From Lysobacter terrestris (lineage in GTDB: Bacteria > Pseudomonadota > Gammaproteobacteria > Xanthomonadales > Xanthomonadaceae), in NCBI RefSeq assembly GCF_014489475.1, contig NZ_CP060820.1, positions 1,938,001-2,002,000 of the forward strand: a stretch of 64,000 bases of DNA, read 5' to 3'. A program made the translations under genes and the position numbers. The notes beneath the pieces are model-generated. The model was not told the origin of the DNA. It saw only the letters and a list, made by a program, of their open reading frames with translations, and ran no database searches. Below are positions 10,428-20,704 of this stretch, in pieces. The number at the start of each line of letters is the position of its first letter. The stretch's first letter is position 1.

Positions 10428-10582
10428 GTCGTTACTCCTTGTTCAACGGTGGGTTTGGGGGCCTTACCGGTTAACGACGAACGAGAATTTCAAGTTTCGA
10501 CAACGACCGTCTCGACAACGACCGCCGCCCGCTGGCACCGGGCCGGCTTGAAACCGACCCGAGCCGCACCGGGGCGACGCTA

Positions 10583-13201
10583 TCAGGCCGCCTGCGCCGA
10601 CTCCAGGAAGTCATTGGCAAAGCGCTGCAGCACGCCGCCGGCCTCGTAGATCGACACTTCCTCGGCGGTGTCGAGGCGGCAGGTCACCGGCACCTCCACG
10701 CGCTCGCCGTTCTTGCGGTGGATCACCAGCGTCAGCGTCGCGCGCGGCGTACGCGCGCCGAGCACGTCATAGGTCTCGGTGCCGTCGATGCCGAGCGTGG
10801 TGCGGTTGGTGCCGGGCAGGAATTCCAGCGGCAGCACGCCCATGCCGATCAGGTTGGTCCGGTGAATCCGTTCGAAACCTTCCGCGGCGATCGCTTCCAC
10901 GCCGGCCAGACGCACGCCCTTCGCCGCCCAGTCGCGCGAGGAGCCCTGGCCGTAGTCGGCGCCGGCGATGATGATCAGCGGCTGGCGACGTTCCATGTAG
11001 GCCTCGATCGCTTCCCACATGCGCGTGACCTGGCCTTCCGGTTCGACGCGCGTCAGCGAGCCCTGCTTCACGCTGCCATCGGCGTTGCGCACCATCTCGT
11101 TGAGCAGCTTCGGATTGGCGAACGTCGCGCGCTGCGCGGTGAGGTGGTCGCCGCGGTGGGTGGCGTACGAATTGAAGTCTTCTTCCGGCAGGCCCATCTT
11201 CGCCAGGTATTCGCCGGCGGCACTGTCGAGCAGGATCGCGTTCGACGGCGACAGGTGGTCGGTGGTGATGTTGTCGCCGAGCACCGCGAGCGGACGCATG
11301 CCGCTGAGCGTGCGTTCGCCCGCGAGCGCGCCTTCCCAGTACGGCGGACGGCGGATGTAGGTCGATTGCGGGCGCCAGTCGTACAGCGGGCTGATCTTCT
11401 CGCCGTGTTCGACGCTGAACTTGAACATCGGGTCGTACACGCGGCGGAAATGTTCGGGCTTCACGTTCGCGGCGACGACGGCGTCGATTTCCTCGTCCGT
11501 CGGCCAGATGTCCTTGAGCGTGACCGCATGGCCCTGCGCGTCGACGCCGAGCACGTCCTTCTCGATGTCGAAGCGCACCGTGCCGGCGATCGCATAGGCG
11601 ATGACCAGCGGGGGCGAGGCGAGGAAGGCCTGCTTCGCATACGGATGGATGCGGCCGTCGAAGTTGCGGTTGCCAGACAGCACCGCGGTCGCGTACAGGT
11701 CGCGCTCGATCACTTCCTTCTGGATCGCAGGATCCAGCGCGCCGCTCATGCCGTTGCAGGTGGTGCAGGCGAAACCGACGATGCCGAAACCGAGCTGCTC
11801 GAGTTCCGGCAGCAGCTTGGCTTCTTCCAGATACAGCTGCACGGCCTTGGAGCCGGGTGCGAGCGAGGTCTTCACCCACGGCTTGCGGGTGAGGCCGCGT
11901 GCATTGGCATTGCGCGCGAGCAGGCCCGCGGCGATCACGTTGCGCGGGTTGCTGGTGTTGGTGCAGCTGGTGATCGCGGCGATGATCACCGCGCCGTCGG
12001 GCATCAGACCCTGTGCTTCCTCGGCCTTGCCGGTCTCCAGCTTGGCTTCGTCGGCGATGCCGCGTTCGGCCAGTGCCGAAGTCGGCAGGCGCTTGTGCGG
12101 ATTGGACGGGCCGGCGAGGTTGCGCACGACGGTCGACAGATCGAAGCTCAACGTGCGTTCGTATTGCGCGGTCTTCAGCGCATCCGCCCACAGGCCGGTC
12201 TGCTTCGCATAGGTCTCGACCAGCTTGACCTGCGCATCGTCGCGGCCGGTCAGGCGCAGGTAGTCGAGGGTGTTGCCGTCGATGAAGAACATCGCCGCGG
12301 TCGCGCCGTATTCGGGCGCCATGTTGGAGATCGTCGCGCGGTCGCCCAGCGTCAGCGCCGCGGCGCCTTCGCCACGGAATTCCAGATACGCACCGACGAC
12401 CTTCGACTGGCGCAGGAATTCGGTCAGCGCCAGCACGACGTCGGTGGCGGTGATGCCGGGCGCAGGTTTGCCGGTGAGTTCCACGCCGATGATGTCGGGC
12501 AGGCGCATCCACGAGGCGCGGCCGAGCATCACGCTCTCGGCTTCCAGACCGCCGACGCCGATCGCGATCACGCCCAGCGCGTCGACGTGCGGGGTGTGGC
12601 TGTCGGTGCCGACGCAGGTATCGGGGTAGGCGACGCCGTCCTGGGTGAAGATCACTGGCGACATCTTCTCCAGATTGATCTGGTGCATGATCCCGTTGCC
12701 CGGCGGGATCACGTCGACGTTGCGGAACGCCTTCTTCGTCCAGTTGATGAAGTGGAAGCGGTCTTCGTTGCGGCGGTCCTCGATCGCGCGGTTCTTCGCG
12801 AAGGAGCCCTGGTCGAAACCGGGTGCTTCCACCGCCAGCGAGTGGTCGACGATCAGCTGGGTCGGCACCACCGGATTGATCTGCGCAGGATCGCCGCCCT
12901 TGTCCGCGATCGCATCGCGCAGGCCGGCGAGGTCGACCAGCGCGGTCTGGCCGAGGATGTCGTGGCAGACCACGCGCGCGGGGAACCACGGAAAGTCGAG
13001 GTCGCGGCGGCGTTCGATCAGCTGGGTCAGGTACGCATCGAGCATGGCCGGCTCGGCGCGGCGCACCAGGTTCTCGGCGTGCACGCGCGCGGTGTAGGGC
13101 AGCGTGTCCCAGGCGCCGGGCTTGAGGGCTTCGACCGCGGCGCGGGCATCGAAGTAATCGAGCGACGTGCCCGGGAGCGGCTTGCGGTAGTTGGTATTCA
13201 T
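10583..13201 (-). CDS. acnD: Fe-S-dependent 2-methylisocitrate dehydratase AcnD
   Basis: 872 residues, aconitase superfamily with the order of the IRP/AcnA branch: substrate domains first, swivel domain last (about residues 660-830, containing ADYGQGSSRDWAAKG). The [4Fe-4S] ligands are seen in ITSCTNTSNP and CTTCNGMSG. AcnD dehydrates 2-methylcitrate in the 2-methylcitrate cycle and needs PrpF, which is encoded just downstream. Length and the PrpF neighbour favour AcnD over a housekeeping AcnA. The ATG at 13201 gives MNTNYRKPLPGTSLDYFDAR; the longer frame upstream adds Arg-rich residues without similarity. Confidence 0.92.
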   Translation of the reverse strand: MNTNYRKPLPGTSLDYFDARAAVEALKPGAWDTLPYTARVHAENLVRRAEPAMLDAYLTQLIERRRDLDFPWFPARVVCHDILGQTALVDLAGLRDAIADKGGDPAQINPVVPTQLIVDHSLAVEAPGFDQGSFAKNRAIEDRRNEDRFHFINWTKKAFRNVDVIPPGNGIMHQINLEKMSPVIFTQDGVAYPDTCVGTDSHTPHVDALGVIAIGVGGLEAESVMLGRASWMRLPDIIGVELTGKPAPGITATDVVLALTEFLRQSKVVGAYLEFRGEGAAALTLGDRATISNMAPEYGATAAMFFIDGNTLDYLRLTGRDDAQVKLVETYAKQTGLWADALKTAQYERTLSFDLSTVVRNLAGPSNPHKRLPTSALAERGIADEAKLETGKAEEAQGLMPDGAVIIAAITSCTNTSNPRNVIAAGLLARNANARGLTRKPWVKTSLAPGSKAVQLYLEEAKLLPELEQLGFGIVGFACTTCNGMSGALDPAIQKEVIERDLYATAVLSGNRNFDGRIHPYAKQAFLASPPLVIAYAIAGTVRFDIEKDVLGVDAQGHAVTLKDIWPTDEEIDAVVAANVKPEHFRRVYDPMFKFSVEHGEKISPLYDWRPQSTYIRRPPYWEGALAGERTLSGMRPLAVLGDNITTDHLSPSNAILLDSAAGEYLAKMGLPEEDFNSYATHRGDHLTAQRATFANPKLLNEMVRNADGSVKQGSLTRVEPEGQVTRMWEAIEAYMERRQPLIIIAGADYGQGSSRDWAAKGVRLAGVEAIAAEGFERIHRTNLIGMGVLPLEFLPGTNRTTLGIDGTETYDVLGARTPRATLTLVIHRKNGERVEVPVTCRLDTAEEVSIYEAGGVLQRFANDFLESAQAA

Positions 13202-13395
13202 GGCGGCGGCTTCGAGTCGATGCGGTGGGCGACGGACGACGACGCGGCGCGGCCATCGTCGTGTGCGCGGGAGCGACGGCTGCGGGATTCCGCAGCGACC
13301 CGGCAATTATCCCGCAATCGCGCGGTCGGGATCGGGTTCGGCTGTGAAATGCGGGCCGGACGGCCCTGGCGCAAGGCTGCTTTCGTCAGCTGTGC

Positions 13396-13541
13396 AGCCC
13401 GGGTAAGGCCGCAGGCGGCACGCGGGGTCTGATGGCGCAAACCCGCACGCCGTATGACGTGGCGCGCGGCCGCGCGCTGAGCTGCACGGTTTGCCGGAGG
13501 CAGTCGCGGCGCGGTGCGCTGCGCTTACCCGGGCTACGACA
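13396..13541. repeat. GTAGCCCGGGTAAGG-type repeat pair with 94-bp unit, copy A
   Basis: The 350-bp gap 13202-13551 holds the acnD upstream region and this element. It is bounded by AGCCCGGGTAAGGCC at its left and the inverted TTACCCGGGCTAC at its right. The segment 13444-13537 matches 15892-15985 over 94 bp without gaps and with only a few mismatches. The two copies flank modCBA in direct orientation. A GATAAT on the minus strand near 13308 could serve acnD, but its -35 is poor. Confidence 0.8.
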
Positions 13542-13551
13542 TCAACGAAAT

Positions 13552-14217
13552 TCAGGCATTCGCGGGAATTCGGGCGGTTTCGTCGCCCAACCGCCCGCGT
13601 TCCATCAGCAGCACCCGGTCGGCGAGGAACTCGACCTCGGCGCGCGCGTGGGTCACGTACAGCATCGGGATGCGCGTTTCGTCCTTCACCCGCTTCAGGA
13701 ACGGCAGGATCTGCTGCTTCAGGCGCTCGTCCAGCGACGACAGCGGTTCGTCGAGCAGTAGCAGGCGCGGCGAATACAGCAGCGCGCGGCCCAGCGCCAC
13801 GCGCTGGCGTTCGCCACCGGAGAGCAGGGCGGGGCGGCGCTCGAGCAGGTGGCCGATCTCCAGCAGCTGCAGCACCGTGTCGAAGGTGAGCAGGCGCCGC
13901 TCGGGCGGCAGGCGGGCGTGGCCGTACAGCAGGTTGTCGCGCACGCTCAGGTGCGGGAACAGCTGCCCGTCCTGGAACACCAGGCCGAAATGGCGTTGCC
14001 ACGCCGGCACGAAGACCCGGCGGGCACGATCGACCAGCACCTCGTCGTCCATGCGCAGCTGGCCGGACTGTGGCTTGAGCAAGCCCGCGATCAGCAGCAG
14101 CAAGGTGCTCTTGCCCGAACCCGACGGCCCGCAGATGCCGGTGACGCCACCGGCGAGTTCGGCGCGCGCATCCAGGTGGAAGCTGCCGCGCGCGTAGGCG
14201 AAGTCAAAGCTCAGCAT
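13552..14217 (-). CDS. modC: molybdate ABC transporter ATP-binding protein ModC
   Basis: 221 residues. Walker A is GPSGSGKST (30-38), the Q-loop FQDGQLFP (81-88), the ABC signature LSGGERQR (132-139), Walker B LLLLDEP (152-158) and the H-loop THARAEVEFLADR. It powers molybdate uptake through ModB. It is shorter than the usual ModC (about 350 residues), because the C-terminal TOBE/Mop domain that binds molybdate is missing; the protein stops just after the nucleotide-binding domain. It is last in modABC and overlaps modB by 14 bp. An assignment to another oxyanion importer is possible, but modA fits molybdate. Confidence 0.88.
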   Translation of the reverse strand: MLSFDFAYARGSFHLDARAELAGGVTGICGPSGSGKSTLLLLIAGLLKPQSGQLRMDDEVLVDRARRVFVPAWQRHFGLVFQDGQLFPHLSVRDNLLYGHARLPPERRLLTFDTVLQLLEIGHLLERRPALLSGGERQRVALGRALLYSPRLLLLDEPLSSLDERLKQQILPFLKRVKDETRIPMLYVTHARAEVEFLADRVLLMERGRLGDETARIPANA

Positions 14218-14929
14218 GCGCGGCCCGATGGTCGCTGAAGCCCAGGCGCCGTTCGGCGCGCGCGCCGAGCCAGTGGCTCACCAGCAGCGCCGCGACCGCA
14301 AGCGCGATCGACAGCAGGGCCAGGCGCATCGCGCCGGCCTCGCCATCGGGCACGTGGGTGAGCGAGTAGATCGCCAGCGGCAGCGTGCGGGTTTCGCCGG
14401 GGATGTTGCCGACGAAGGCCATGGTCGCGCCGAATTCGCCCAGGCTGCGCGAGAAGCACAGCACGCAGCCGGCGATCAGGCCGGGCATGGCGAGCGGCAG
14501 GGTGATCGTCGCGAACACGCGCCACGGCCGCGCGCCCAGCGTCGCGGCCGCGTGTTCCAGGCGCGCGTCGATCAGGCGGAAGGCGAGGCGGATCGGCTGC
14601 ACCATCAGCGGGAACGCCATCACCGCCGAGGCCAGCACCGCGCCCTTCCAGGTGAAGGCGACGACGATGCCGAAGGTGGCTTCGAGCCAGCGGCCGAGCG
14701 GCCCCTGCGTGCCCAGCAGCAACAGCAGCAGGTAACCGGGCACCACCGGTGGCAGCACCATCGGCAGCTGCACCAGCGCATCGATCAGGAAGCGGCCGGG
14801 GAAGCGGCGGCGTTCCAGCCACCAGGCCAGGGCGATGGCGGGAGGCAGGCACACGGCCGTGGCGCACAGCGCGACCTTGGCCGAGAGCCACAGCGCCTGG
14901 GTTTCCTCCGGTGACAACCACGCGGTCAC
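14204..14929 (-). CDS. modB: molybdate ABC transporter permease ModB
   Basis: 241 residues with about five or six membrane segments and the permease EAA-type loop 'EHAAATLGARPWRVFATITLP' region around residues 140-165, which contacts the ATPase. The N-terminal LSPEETQALWLSAKVALCAT is typical of ModB. It forms the inner-membrane channel for molybdate. It begins one base after the end of modA and overlaps modC, so modABC is a tight operon. Confidence 0.92.
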   Translation of the reverse strand: MTAWLSPEETQALWLSAKVALCATAVCLPPAIALAWWLERRRFPGRFLIDALVQLPMVLPPVVPGYLLLLLLGTQGPLGRWLEATFGIVVAFTWKGAVLASAVMAFPLMVQPIRLAFRLIDARLEHAAATLGARPWRVFATITLPLAMPGLIAGCVLCFSRSLGEFGATMAFVGNIPGETRTLPLAIYSLTHVPDGEAGAMRLALLSIALAVAALLVSHWLGARAERRLGFSDHRAAHAEL

Positions 14930-14930
14930 G

Positions 14931-15701
14931 TCAGTCCTTCGGCACGGTGAAGCCGTGGCGGCGGAAGATCGCCGCGGCCTGCGGCGAACGCAGGAAGCGC
15001 AGGAAGGCCGCCGCTTCCGGGCGTGCGTCGCGGGTCAGCGCGAACGGATAGACGATCGGCGCATGCGTCTGCGCCGGGAACGCCGCGACGGTGGCGACCG
15101 CGCCACTGATGCGCGCGTCGGTCGCGTAGACGATGCCGGCACCGCATTCGCCGCGTTCGACGAAGGCCAGCGCCGTGCGCACGTCGTCGGTACCGACGAT
15201 GCGGCCCTGCAGCGGCTGCCACCAGCGCAGGTGCTCCAGCGCCTGCTTGGCGTAGATGCCGACCGGCACCACGCCCGGTTCGCCGGTGCACAGCTTGCCC
15301 TTGAACGCCGCGGCGATGGCGAAGCCGGGTTGCATCCGCGCCTTGAACGCCTTGCCGGCCGGCGCGATCAGCACCAGGGTGTTGCCGAGCAGGTTGGCGC
15401 GTGTGGCGGAGTCGATGCGGCCACGCTGGTCGAGGTAGTCCATCCACTTCAGGTCGGCCGAGGCGTAGAGGTCGGCGGGGGCGCCGGCTTCCACCTGCTT
15501 GGCCAGCGCGGACGAGGCGCCGAAGGCCAGGCTCGGCTGCGGATGGCCGGCGCGCTTCCACTGCGAGGCGACTTCGTTGAGCGCGTCGGTGAGGCTGGCG
15601 GCGGCGAAGACGCGCACCGGTTGTTCCGTGGCAGGCGCGGCCGCATGCAGCGAACCGCAGGCCAGCAACGCGCTCAGGAGGAGGCAGCGGAGGATGCGCA
15701 T
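14931..15701 (-). CDS. modA: molybdate-binding periplasmic protein ModA
   Basis: 256 residues with a cleavable signal peptide (about 1-21, cleavage near LHA-AAP). The mature part begins VRVFAAASLTDALNEVA, the ModA oxyanion-binding signature, with FGASSALAKQVEAGAPADLYASAD following. It captures molybdate in the periplasm for ModBC. The molybdate would serve, among others, the molybdopterin oxidoreductase encoded at 28.9-31.9 kb. The upstream gap carries only repeat elements; no ModE operator was recognised. Confidence 0.93.
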   Translation of the reverse strand: MRILRCLLLSALLACGSLHAAAPATEQPVRVFAAASLTDALNEVASQWKRAGHPQPSLAFGASSALAKQVEAGAPADLYASADLKWMDYLDQRGRIDSATRANLLGNTLVLIAPAGKAFKARMQPGFAIAAAFKGKLCTGEPGVVPVGIYAKQALEHLRWWQPLQGRIVGTDDVRTALAFVERGECGAGIVYATDARISGAVATVAAFPAQTHAPIVYPFALTRDARPEAAAFLRFLRSPQAAAIFRRHGFTVPKD

Positions 15702-15773
15702 GGGGGCGGCGCCGTCGGGAGGTCCGGCGATTCTGCCGCATGTGGCGCGGATGGGGCGTTACGTAACGTTTGC

Positions 15774-15990
15774 GTAGCCCGGGTAAGGCCGAAGGCCGCA
15801 CCCGGGGTCGAAGCTCGCCGCAGCCGTGCCGAATAGCCGAGTAGCCCGGGTAAGCGCAGCGCACCCGGGTCGGGCTTGGCGGGGCAGAACTCGCACGCCG
15901 TATGACGTGGCGCGCGGCGGCGCGTTGAACTGCACGGTTTTCCGGAAATAGTCGCGGCGCGGTGCGCTGCGCTTACCCGGGCTACGGGCT
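15774..15990. repeat. cluster of GTAGCCCGGGTAAG repeats, including 94-bp copy B
   Basis: Three related elements: GTAGCCCGGGTAAGGCC at about 15775, the same again at about 15841, and the inverted TTACCCGGGCTAC ending at 15985. The segment 15892-15985 is copy B of the unit also found at 13444-13537. The rightmost arm supplies the stop codon of the helicase gene (TAG, complement of 15982-15984). Confidence 0.8.
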
Positions 15991-18900
15991 AGCGTCGGGG
16001 GACGGAGTGTTCGCACTCGCAGCTGCGTCCTCGTGCAGCCAGGCGGCGAGGCCGCCGGACAGGTCGAGGCCGACGGCGTGCAGTTCCGGTTCGCGCATCA
16101 GCACCTTGTGCGCGCTGCGTTGCTCGGCGGCCGGCAGCTCGGCCAGCCAAGCGATCTCGCCGGCGACCAGGGTTGCCACCGGCACGCCGTCGCGCCACAG
16201 CACGCGCGCACCGAGCTGGCGCGGCACCTTGGCGCCGGCGACGACGGTGCCGACCAGGTTGAGCGGATCGAGCGCGGACAGCGCGAGCCACGCGCCATCG
16301 GGTGCGCGCTTGCGCACCTGGCGCAATGCGGCGATCGCTTCGGGCAGGGCGAACTGTTCGCCCGCCAGGCCGGCGATGAAGCGGCCGCCGCGGATCTCGC
16401 CGCGCGCTTCGAGGCGGTGGTAGACGCGCAGCAGTTCGCGCCACGACGGCAGCCACGGCGCCTCGCGTTCGAGCACGCGCCAGCTCACCACACCGTAGCG
16501 GCGCAGCAGGGTGCGGGCGATGTGTTCGATGTTCTCGGCGTCGAGGGCCGCGCTGCTTCCCGCGCTTGCGGCGCGCCGCGTCAGCGTCCAGCGCCCCGCA
16601 TCCTCGATGCCGAGCAGCGCGGCGCGGCGGCCACGGCGGCCGAACGCTGCCGGGCGCTTCGACTGCGGCACCAGCAACGCGCGCAGGCCGGCGTAGCTGT
16701 CGCAGGTGACGCGGCCGCGCGCGACCAGTTCGGCCAGCGCGTCTTCCAGCTCGGTGTGCAGCAGGTGCGCACCGGCGACCAGTTCGTCGAAGAACGAGGC
16801 GCCGTGTTCTTTCAGGTAATCGGCCACGCGCTGCGCGCGCGAGGACAGCGCCGGGCCTTCGTCGAGCGAGCCCGCGGTCAGCGGCGTCCAGTGACCGAGG
16901 TGGCGGCGCGGCAGCAGCACGATCGGGGTGGCGCGGACCGGCGCGCTGCGGCCGTTGCCGCTGGCCTCGCCGCTCGCACCGCGCAACCGCGCCCAGGCGA
17001 TGCGGCCGGCGGTGCACAGGTCGTCCAGCCACGAGATCGAATAGTCGTTGACGCGCGCCGGCAGCAGCTCGGCCTCCCACGCGCCGGCCGGCGCCTCGAA
17101 GCCTTCCAGTTGCGCCAGCACGCCGGCCAGCGCTTCCGGCCCGCTGACCCGCGCCGATTTCGACACGCGCTGCCAATCGCACAGGAAGCGCATGAAGTCG
17201 CGCGGCTCGACCGGCTCGATCTCGCGGCGCAGCTTGCCGATGGTGTAGCGGTGGATGCGCGCGAGCAGGTGGCGTTCGCACCATTCCTCCTCGATCGCGT
17301 GCGGCGAGAAGCGCCCGCGCATCACGTAGCCTTCGGTTTCGAGCTGCACCAGCGCGAAGTCGATGTCCGATTGCGGTAGCGCGAGCGATGCGGCGAGGGC
17401 GGCGGCCGGTGTCGGGCCGAGGCCGGTCAGGTGCGAGCGCAGCAGTTCGACCAGCGCGTCCTCGCGGGTCCAGGCTTCCTGTGCGAATTCGGCGGGTGCC
17501 TCGATCACAGGTTCGCGCGCCGCACCCGGATGCACGGCGTGGGCCTGCAGCAATCGTTCGGCGGCGAACCACAACCCCGTGCCGATCCCGAGCCGCGTGG
17601 CGCGATGGTCCTTTGCCAGCCGCTGCAACCATGGCGTCCAGGCATGCGCCTCGGCATCGTCCTGGGTGACGCAGCCCAGCCCCATCAGCGCGTCGTGCAT
17701 CTCGTCGGCGTTGCGCACCTGCGGCCAGGCCTGTTCGCGCACGTCCTCGATCGCGGCGGGGTCGAGTCGGCCGAGGTCGTCGGCACTGTCCGCATCGGCA
17801 TAGCGGCGCGCCATCACCGCCTGCGTGCGGCGCTCCTCCAGCGGCGCGTCGTCGAGGAACGCATACGGCCGCGCGTTCAACGCCTCGGCGGCGAACGGCG
17901 ACGGCGCGGTGAGGTCGCGCGCGACCACCTTGACCTCGCCGCTTTCCATTTTCCGCAGCAGGGCCAGCCAGCCCTCGGTGTCCATCGCCTCGTGCAGGCA
18001 GTCGTCCAGCGTCTGCGCGACCAGCGGGTGGTCGGGCACCTCGCGCTCGCCGACGATGTTTTCCTGGCACGCGACCTGGTCGGGGAACACCGTCGCCAGC
18101 AGGTCTTCCGATTTCATCCGCTGCAGCTGCGGCGCGACCTTCTTGCCGCCGACGAAGCGCGGCAGGGCCAGCGCGGTGGTCGCGTTCCAGCGCCAGCGCA
18201 CGCCGAACAGTGGCGCGTCGAGCAGGGCCTGGACCAGCACATGCTCGGCGGAGGACGAGTGCAGGTAGTTGGCGACTTCGATCAGCGGGAAGCTGTGGCT
18301 GGTCGATAGCGACAGCACGATTGCGTCCTCGGTCGCCGCCGCCTGCAGTTCGAAATTGAACTTGCGGCAGAAGCGCTTGCGCAGCGCCAGCCCCCAGGCG
18401 CGGTTGAGCCGGCTGCCGTAGGGCGAATGGATGATCAGCTGGGTGCCGCCGGATTCGTCGAAGAAGCGCTCCAGCGCGATCGTGTCCTGGGTCGGCAGCA
18501 GGCCGTAGGACGCGTGCTGGCGGCCGAGGTAGTCGGCCAGTTGCACCGCGGCCGCGGGGGCGAGGCCGACGTCGTCGACCAGCCAGCGCGCGGCCTTGGC
18601 GGTCGCGCCTTCGCTGCTGATGGCCTCGGCCACCTGCGCGGTCCCGTTGTCCGGACTGGCGAAGGCGAGGCGCGACGCCACCTCCGCGCGCAACCGCGAC
18701 ACCCCGTGCGACAACTCGTCGGTGCGCCCGGGCGCCTCGCCGAGCCAGAACGGGATGCTCGGCGGCATGCCCTGCGCGTCTTCCACGCGCACGCGGCCGG
18801 GCTCGACGCGTAGGATGCGGTAGCTGGCGTTGCCGAGCTGGAAGATGTCGCCGGCGATGCTCTCGATGGCGAAGTCTTCGTTGATCGTGCCGATGTTCTG

Positions 18901-20454
18901 CGACTGCGGCTCGAGGACGACGTTGTAGTCGGCGGTGTCGGGAATGGTGCCGCCCGACATCACCGCGGTCATGCGCCCGCCGGCGCGGCCGCGCAGGCGC
19001 TTGTGCACGGCGTCGCGGTGCAGGTAGCCGGCGCGCGTGCCGCGGCGGGTGGTGAAGCCCTCCGACAGCATCTTCACCACCGCGTCGAAGTCCTTGCGCT
19101 GCAGCTGCGCGTACGGCCAGGCGCGGCGGAACCACTCAAACAGCGCGTCCTCTTCCCACTCGCGCGCGCAGGCCTCAGCGACGATCTGCTGCGCCAGCAC
19201 GTCCAGCGGCGCCGGCGGCATCACCAGCGCGTCGAGTTCGCCGCGGCGCACGCAGTCGAGCAGCGCCGCGCATTCGGCCAGGTCGTCGCGCGAGGACGGG
19301 AACAGCCGGCCCTTGGGCACGCCGCCGACGTGGTGGCCGGAGCGTCCCACGCGCTGCAGGAACGCGGCGATAGCGCGCGGCGAGCCAAGCTGGCACACCA
19401 GGTCGACGTCGCCGATGTCGATGCCCAGTTCCAGCGACGCGGTCGCGACCAGCACCTTGAGCTGGCCGCTTTTCAGCCGCTGCTCGGCGTCCAGGCGCAA
19501 TTCCTTGGCGAGGCTGCCGTGGTGCGCGGCGACGTGTTCCTTGCCGAGCTTCTCGCCGAGGTGGCGCGCGGCGCGCTCGGCCATGCGCCGGGTGTTGACG
19601 AAGACCAGCGTGGTCGCATGCTGCTCGACCAGTTCGGCGATGCGCGCGTAGACCTGTTCCCACTGGTCGTTCGACATCACCGCCTGCAGCGGCGTGGGCG
19701 GCACTTCCAGCGCGAGGTCGCGCTGCTTGGCGTAGCCGATGTCGACGATTTCGCAGTCCGGCGTGCCGTTCGCAGCGATGGCGCCGGCGCCGACGAGGAA
19801 GCGCGCGACTTCGTCGATCGGCTTCTGCGTCGCCGACAGGCCGACGCGGGTGAGGCGTCGGCCGCACAGCGCTTCCAGCCGCTCCAGCGACAGCGCGAGG
19901 TGGCTGCCGCGCTTGCTCGCGGCGACCGCGTGGATTTCGTCGACGATCACCGTGCGCGCGCTCGCCAGCATCGCGCGGCCGGAATCGGAACCCAGCAGCA
20001 CGTACAGCGATTCGGGCGTGGTGACCAGGATGTGCGGTGGCTTCTTGCGCAGCTGCGCGCGCTCGCCCTGCGGCGTGTCGCCGGTGCGCACCGCGGTGCG
20101 GATCTCCACGTCGGGCAGGCCCTGACGCGCGAGTTCCTCGCGGATGCCTTCCAGCGGCGCCTCGAGGTTGAGGTGGATGTCGTTGGACAGCGCCTTCAGC
20201 GGCGAGACGTAGACGACGTGGGTTTCGTCGGACAGACCCTGTGCCAGGCCTTCGCGCACCAGCGCGTCGATCGCGGAGAGGAAGGCGGTGAGGGTCTTGC
20301 CCGAGCCGGTCGGCGCCGCGACCAGGGTGTTGCGGCCGGAGCGGATCGCCGGCCAGGCCAGCGCCTGCGCCTCGGTGGGCCCGGGAAAGGCGCGCTCGAA
20401 CCACGCGGCGACCGCGGGATGGAAACCTGCCAGGGGCGGGGCGGAGGACGGCAC
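15982..20454 (-). CDS. lhr: Lhr-type large ATP-dependent DNA helicase
   Basis: 1490 residues, close to full-length Lhr. The RecA domains show Walker A PTGSGKT, box II VDEIHAV (DEIH), motif III LSATQKP, then [27 protein letters not shown] and motif [11 protein letters not shown]. The remainder is the long winged-helix/C-terminal region of Lhr-full proteins, which act in DNA repair. The GTG at 20454 gives a start just before [21 protein letters not shown], and GATAAT lies exactly six bases before it. An ATG at 20544 in the same frame would add 30 residues. The stop codon is provided by a palindromic repeat. No nuclease partner gene stands beside it. Confidence 0.9.
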   Translation of the reverse strand: MPSSAPPLAGFHPAVAAWFERAFPGPTEAQALAWPAIRSGRNTLVAAPTGSGKTLTAFLSAIDALVREGLAQGLSDETHVVYVSPLKALSNDIHLNLEAPLEGIREELARQGLPDVEIRTAVRTGDTPQGERAQLRKKPPHILVTTPESLYVLLGSDSGRAMLASARTVIVDEIHAVAASKRGSHLALSLERLEALCGRRLTRVGLSATQKPIDEVARFLVGAGAIAANGTPDCEIVDIGYAKQRDLALEVPPTPLQAVMSNDQWEQVYARIAELVEQHATTLVFVNTRRMAERAARHLGEKLGKEHVAAHHGSLAKELRLDAEQRLKSGQLKVLVATASLELGIDIGDVDLVCQLGSPRAIAAFLQRVGRSGHHVGGVPKGRLFPSSRDDLAECAALLDCVRRGELDALVMPPAPLDVLAQQIVAEACAREWEEDALFEWFRRAWPYAQLQRKDFDAVVKMLSEGFTTRRGTRAGYLHRDAVHKRLRGRAGGRMTAVMSGGTIPDTADYNVVLEPQSQNIGTINEDFAIESIAGDIFQLGNASYRILRVEPGRVRVEDAQGMPPSIPFWLGEAPGRTDELSHGVSRLRAEVASRLAFASPDNGTAQVAEAISSEGATAKAARWLVDDVGLAPAAAVQLADYLGRQHASYGLLPTQDTIALERFFDESGGTQLIIHSPYGSRLNRAWGLALRKRFCRKFNFELQAAATEDAIVLSLSTSHSFPLIEVANYLHSSSAEHVLVQALLDAPLFGVRWRWNATTALALPRFVGGKKVAPQLQRMKSEDLLATVFPDQVACQENIVGEREVPDHPLVAQTLDDCLHEAMDTEGWLALLRKMESGEVKVVARDLTAPSPFAAEALNARPYAFLDDAPLEERRTQAVMARRYADADSADDLGRLDPAAIEDVREQAWPQVRNADEMHDALMGLGCVTQDDAEAHAWTPWLQRLAKDHRATRLGIGTGLWFAAERLLQAHAVHPGAAREPVIEAPAEFAQEAWTREDALVELLRSHLTGLGPTPAAALAASLALPQSDIDFALVQLETEGYVMRGRFSPHAIEEEWCERHLLARIHRYTIGKLRREIEPVEPRDFMRFLCDWQRVSKSARVSGPEALAGVLAQLEGFEAPAGAWEAELLPARVNDYSISWLDDLCTAGRIAWARLRGASGEASGNGRSAPVRATPIVLLPRRHLGHWTPLTAGSLDEGPALSSRAQRVADYLKEHGASFFDELVAGAHLLHTELEDALAELVARGRVTCDSYAGLRALLVPQSKRPAAFGRRGRRAALLGIEDAGRWTLTRRAASAGSSAALDAENIEHIARTLLRRYGVVSWRVLEREAPWLPSWRELLRVYHRLEARGEIRGGRFIAGLAGEQFALPEAIAALRQVRKRAPDGAWLALSALDPLNLVGTVVAGAKVPRQLGARVLWRDGVPVATLVAGEIAWLAELPAAEQRSAHKVLMREPELHAVGLDLSGGLAAWLHEDAAASANTPSPDASP

Positions 20455-20460
20455 CGCGCC

Positions 20461-20466
20461 ATTATC
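20461..20466 (-). promoter_or_regulatory. -10 element placing the lhr GTG at the transcript start
   Basis: On the minus strand GATAAT is followed by six bases and then the GTG at 20454. No clear -35 is present. The spacing predicts a leaderless mRNA. Confidence 0.45.
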
Positions 20467-20692
20467 CCGCCGCGCCGCCGGCGCGGCCTGAACGGTGCGG
20501 GCATCGCCCGGACGGGAAAAATTCAGGCGGATCTGGCCGTGCATCGCGGCACAGTGCGGCCGGCCGGTCTCATGTGGTGAGACTGCGGGTGGTCGCACGA
20601 TGGGTTGCTTCGGCTGTGACCACGGTTGGCCATTGCAATGCTGGCGGGGCCTGCGGGCGTGCGGCGGCTTGGCTTCGCTCGCAGCGCGACCC

Positions 20693-20698
20693 CACAAT
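20693..20698 (+). promoter_or_regulatory. weak candidate -10 element of the esterase gene
   Basis: CACAAT followed by six bases and then ATG at 20705. It has the same spacing as the hemC, ubiE, lhr and lptM elements, but a weaker hexamer. Confidence 0.3.
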
Positions 20699-20704
20699 GC
20701 CGGC

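Noticed and set aside
10718-13432. A 904-codon plus-strand frame opposite acnD.
   Set aside because: Shadow of acnD; no recognisable motif.
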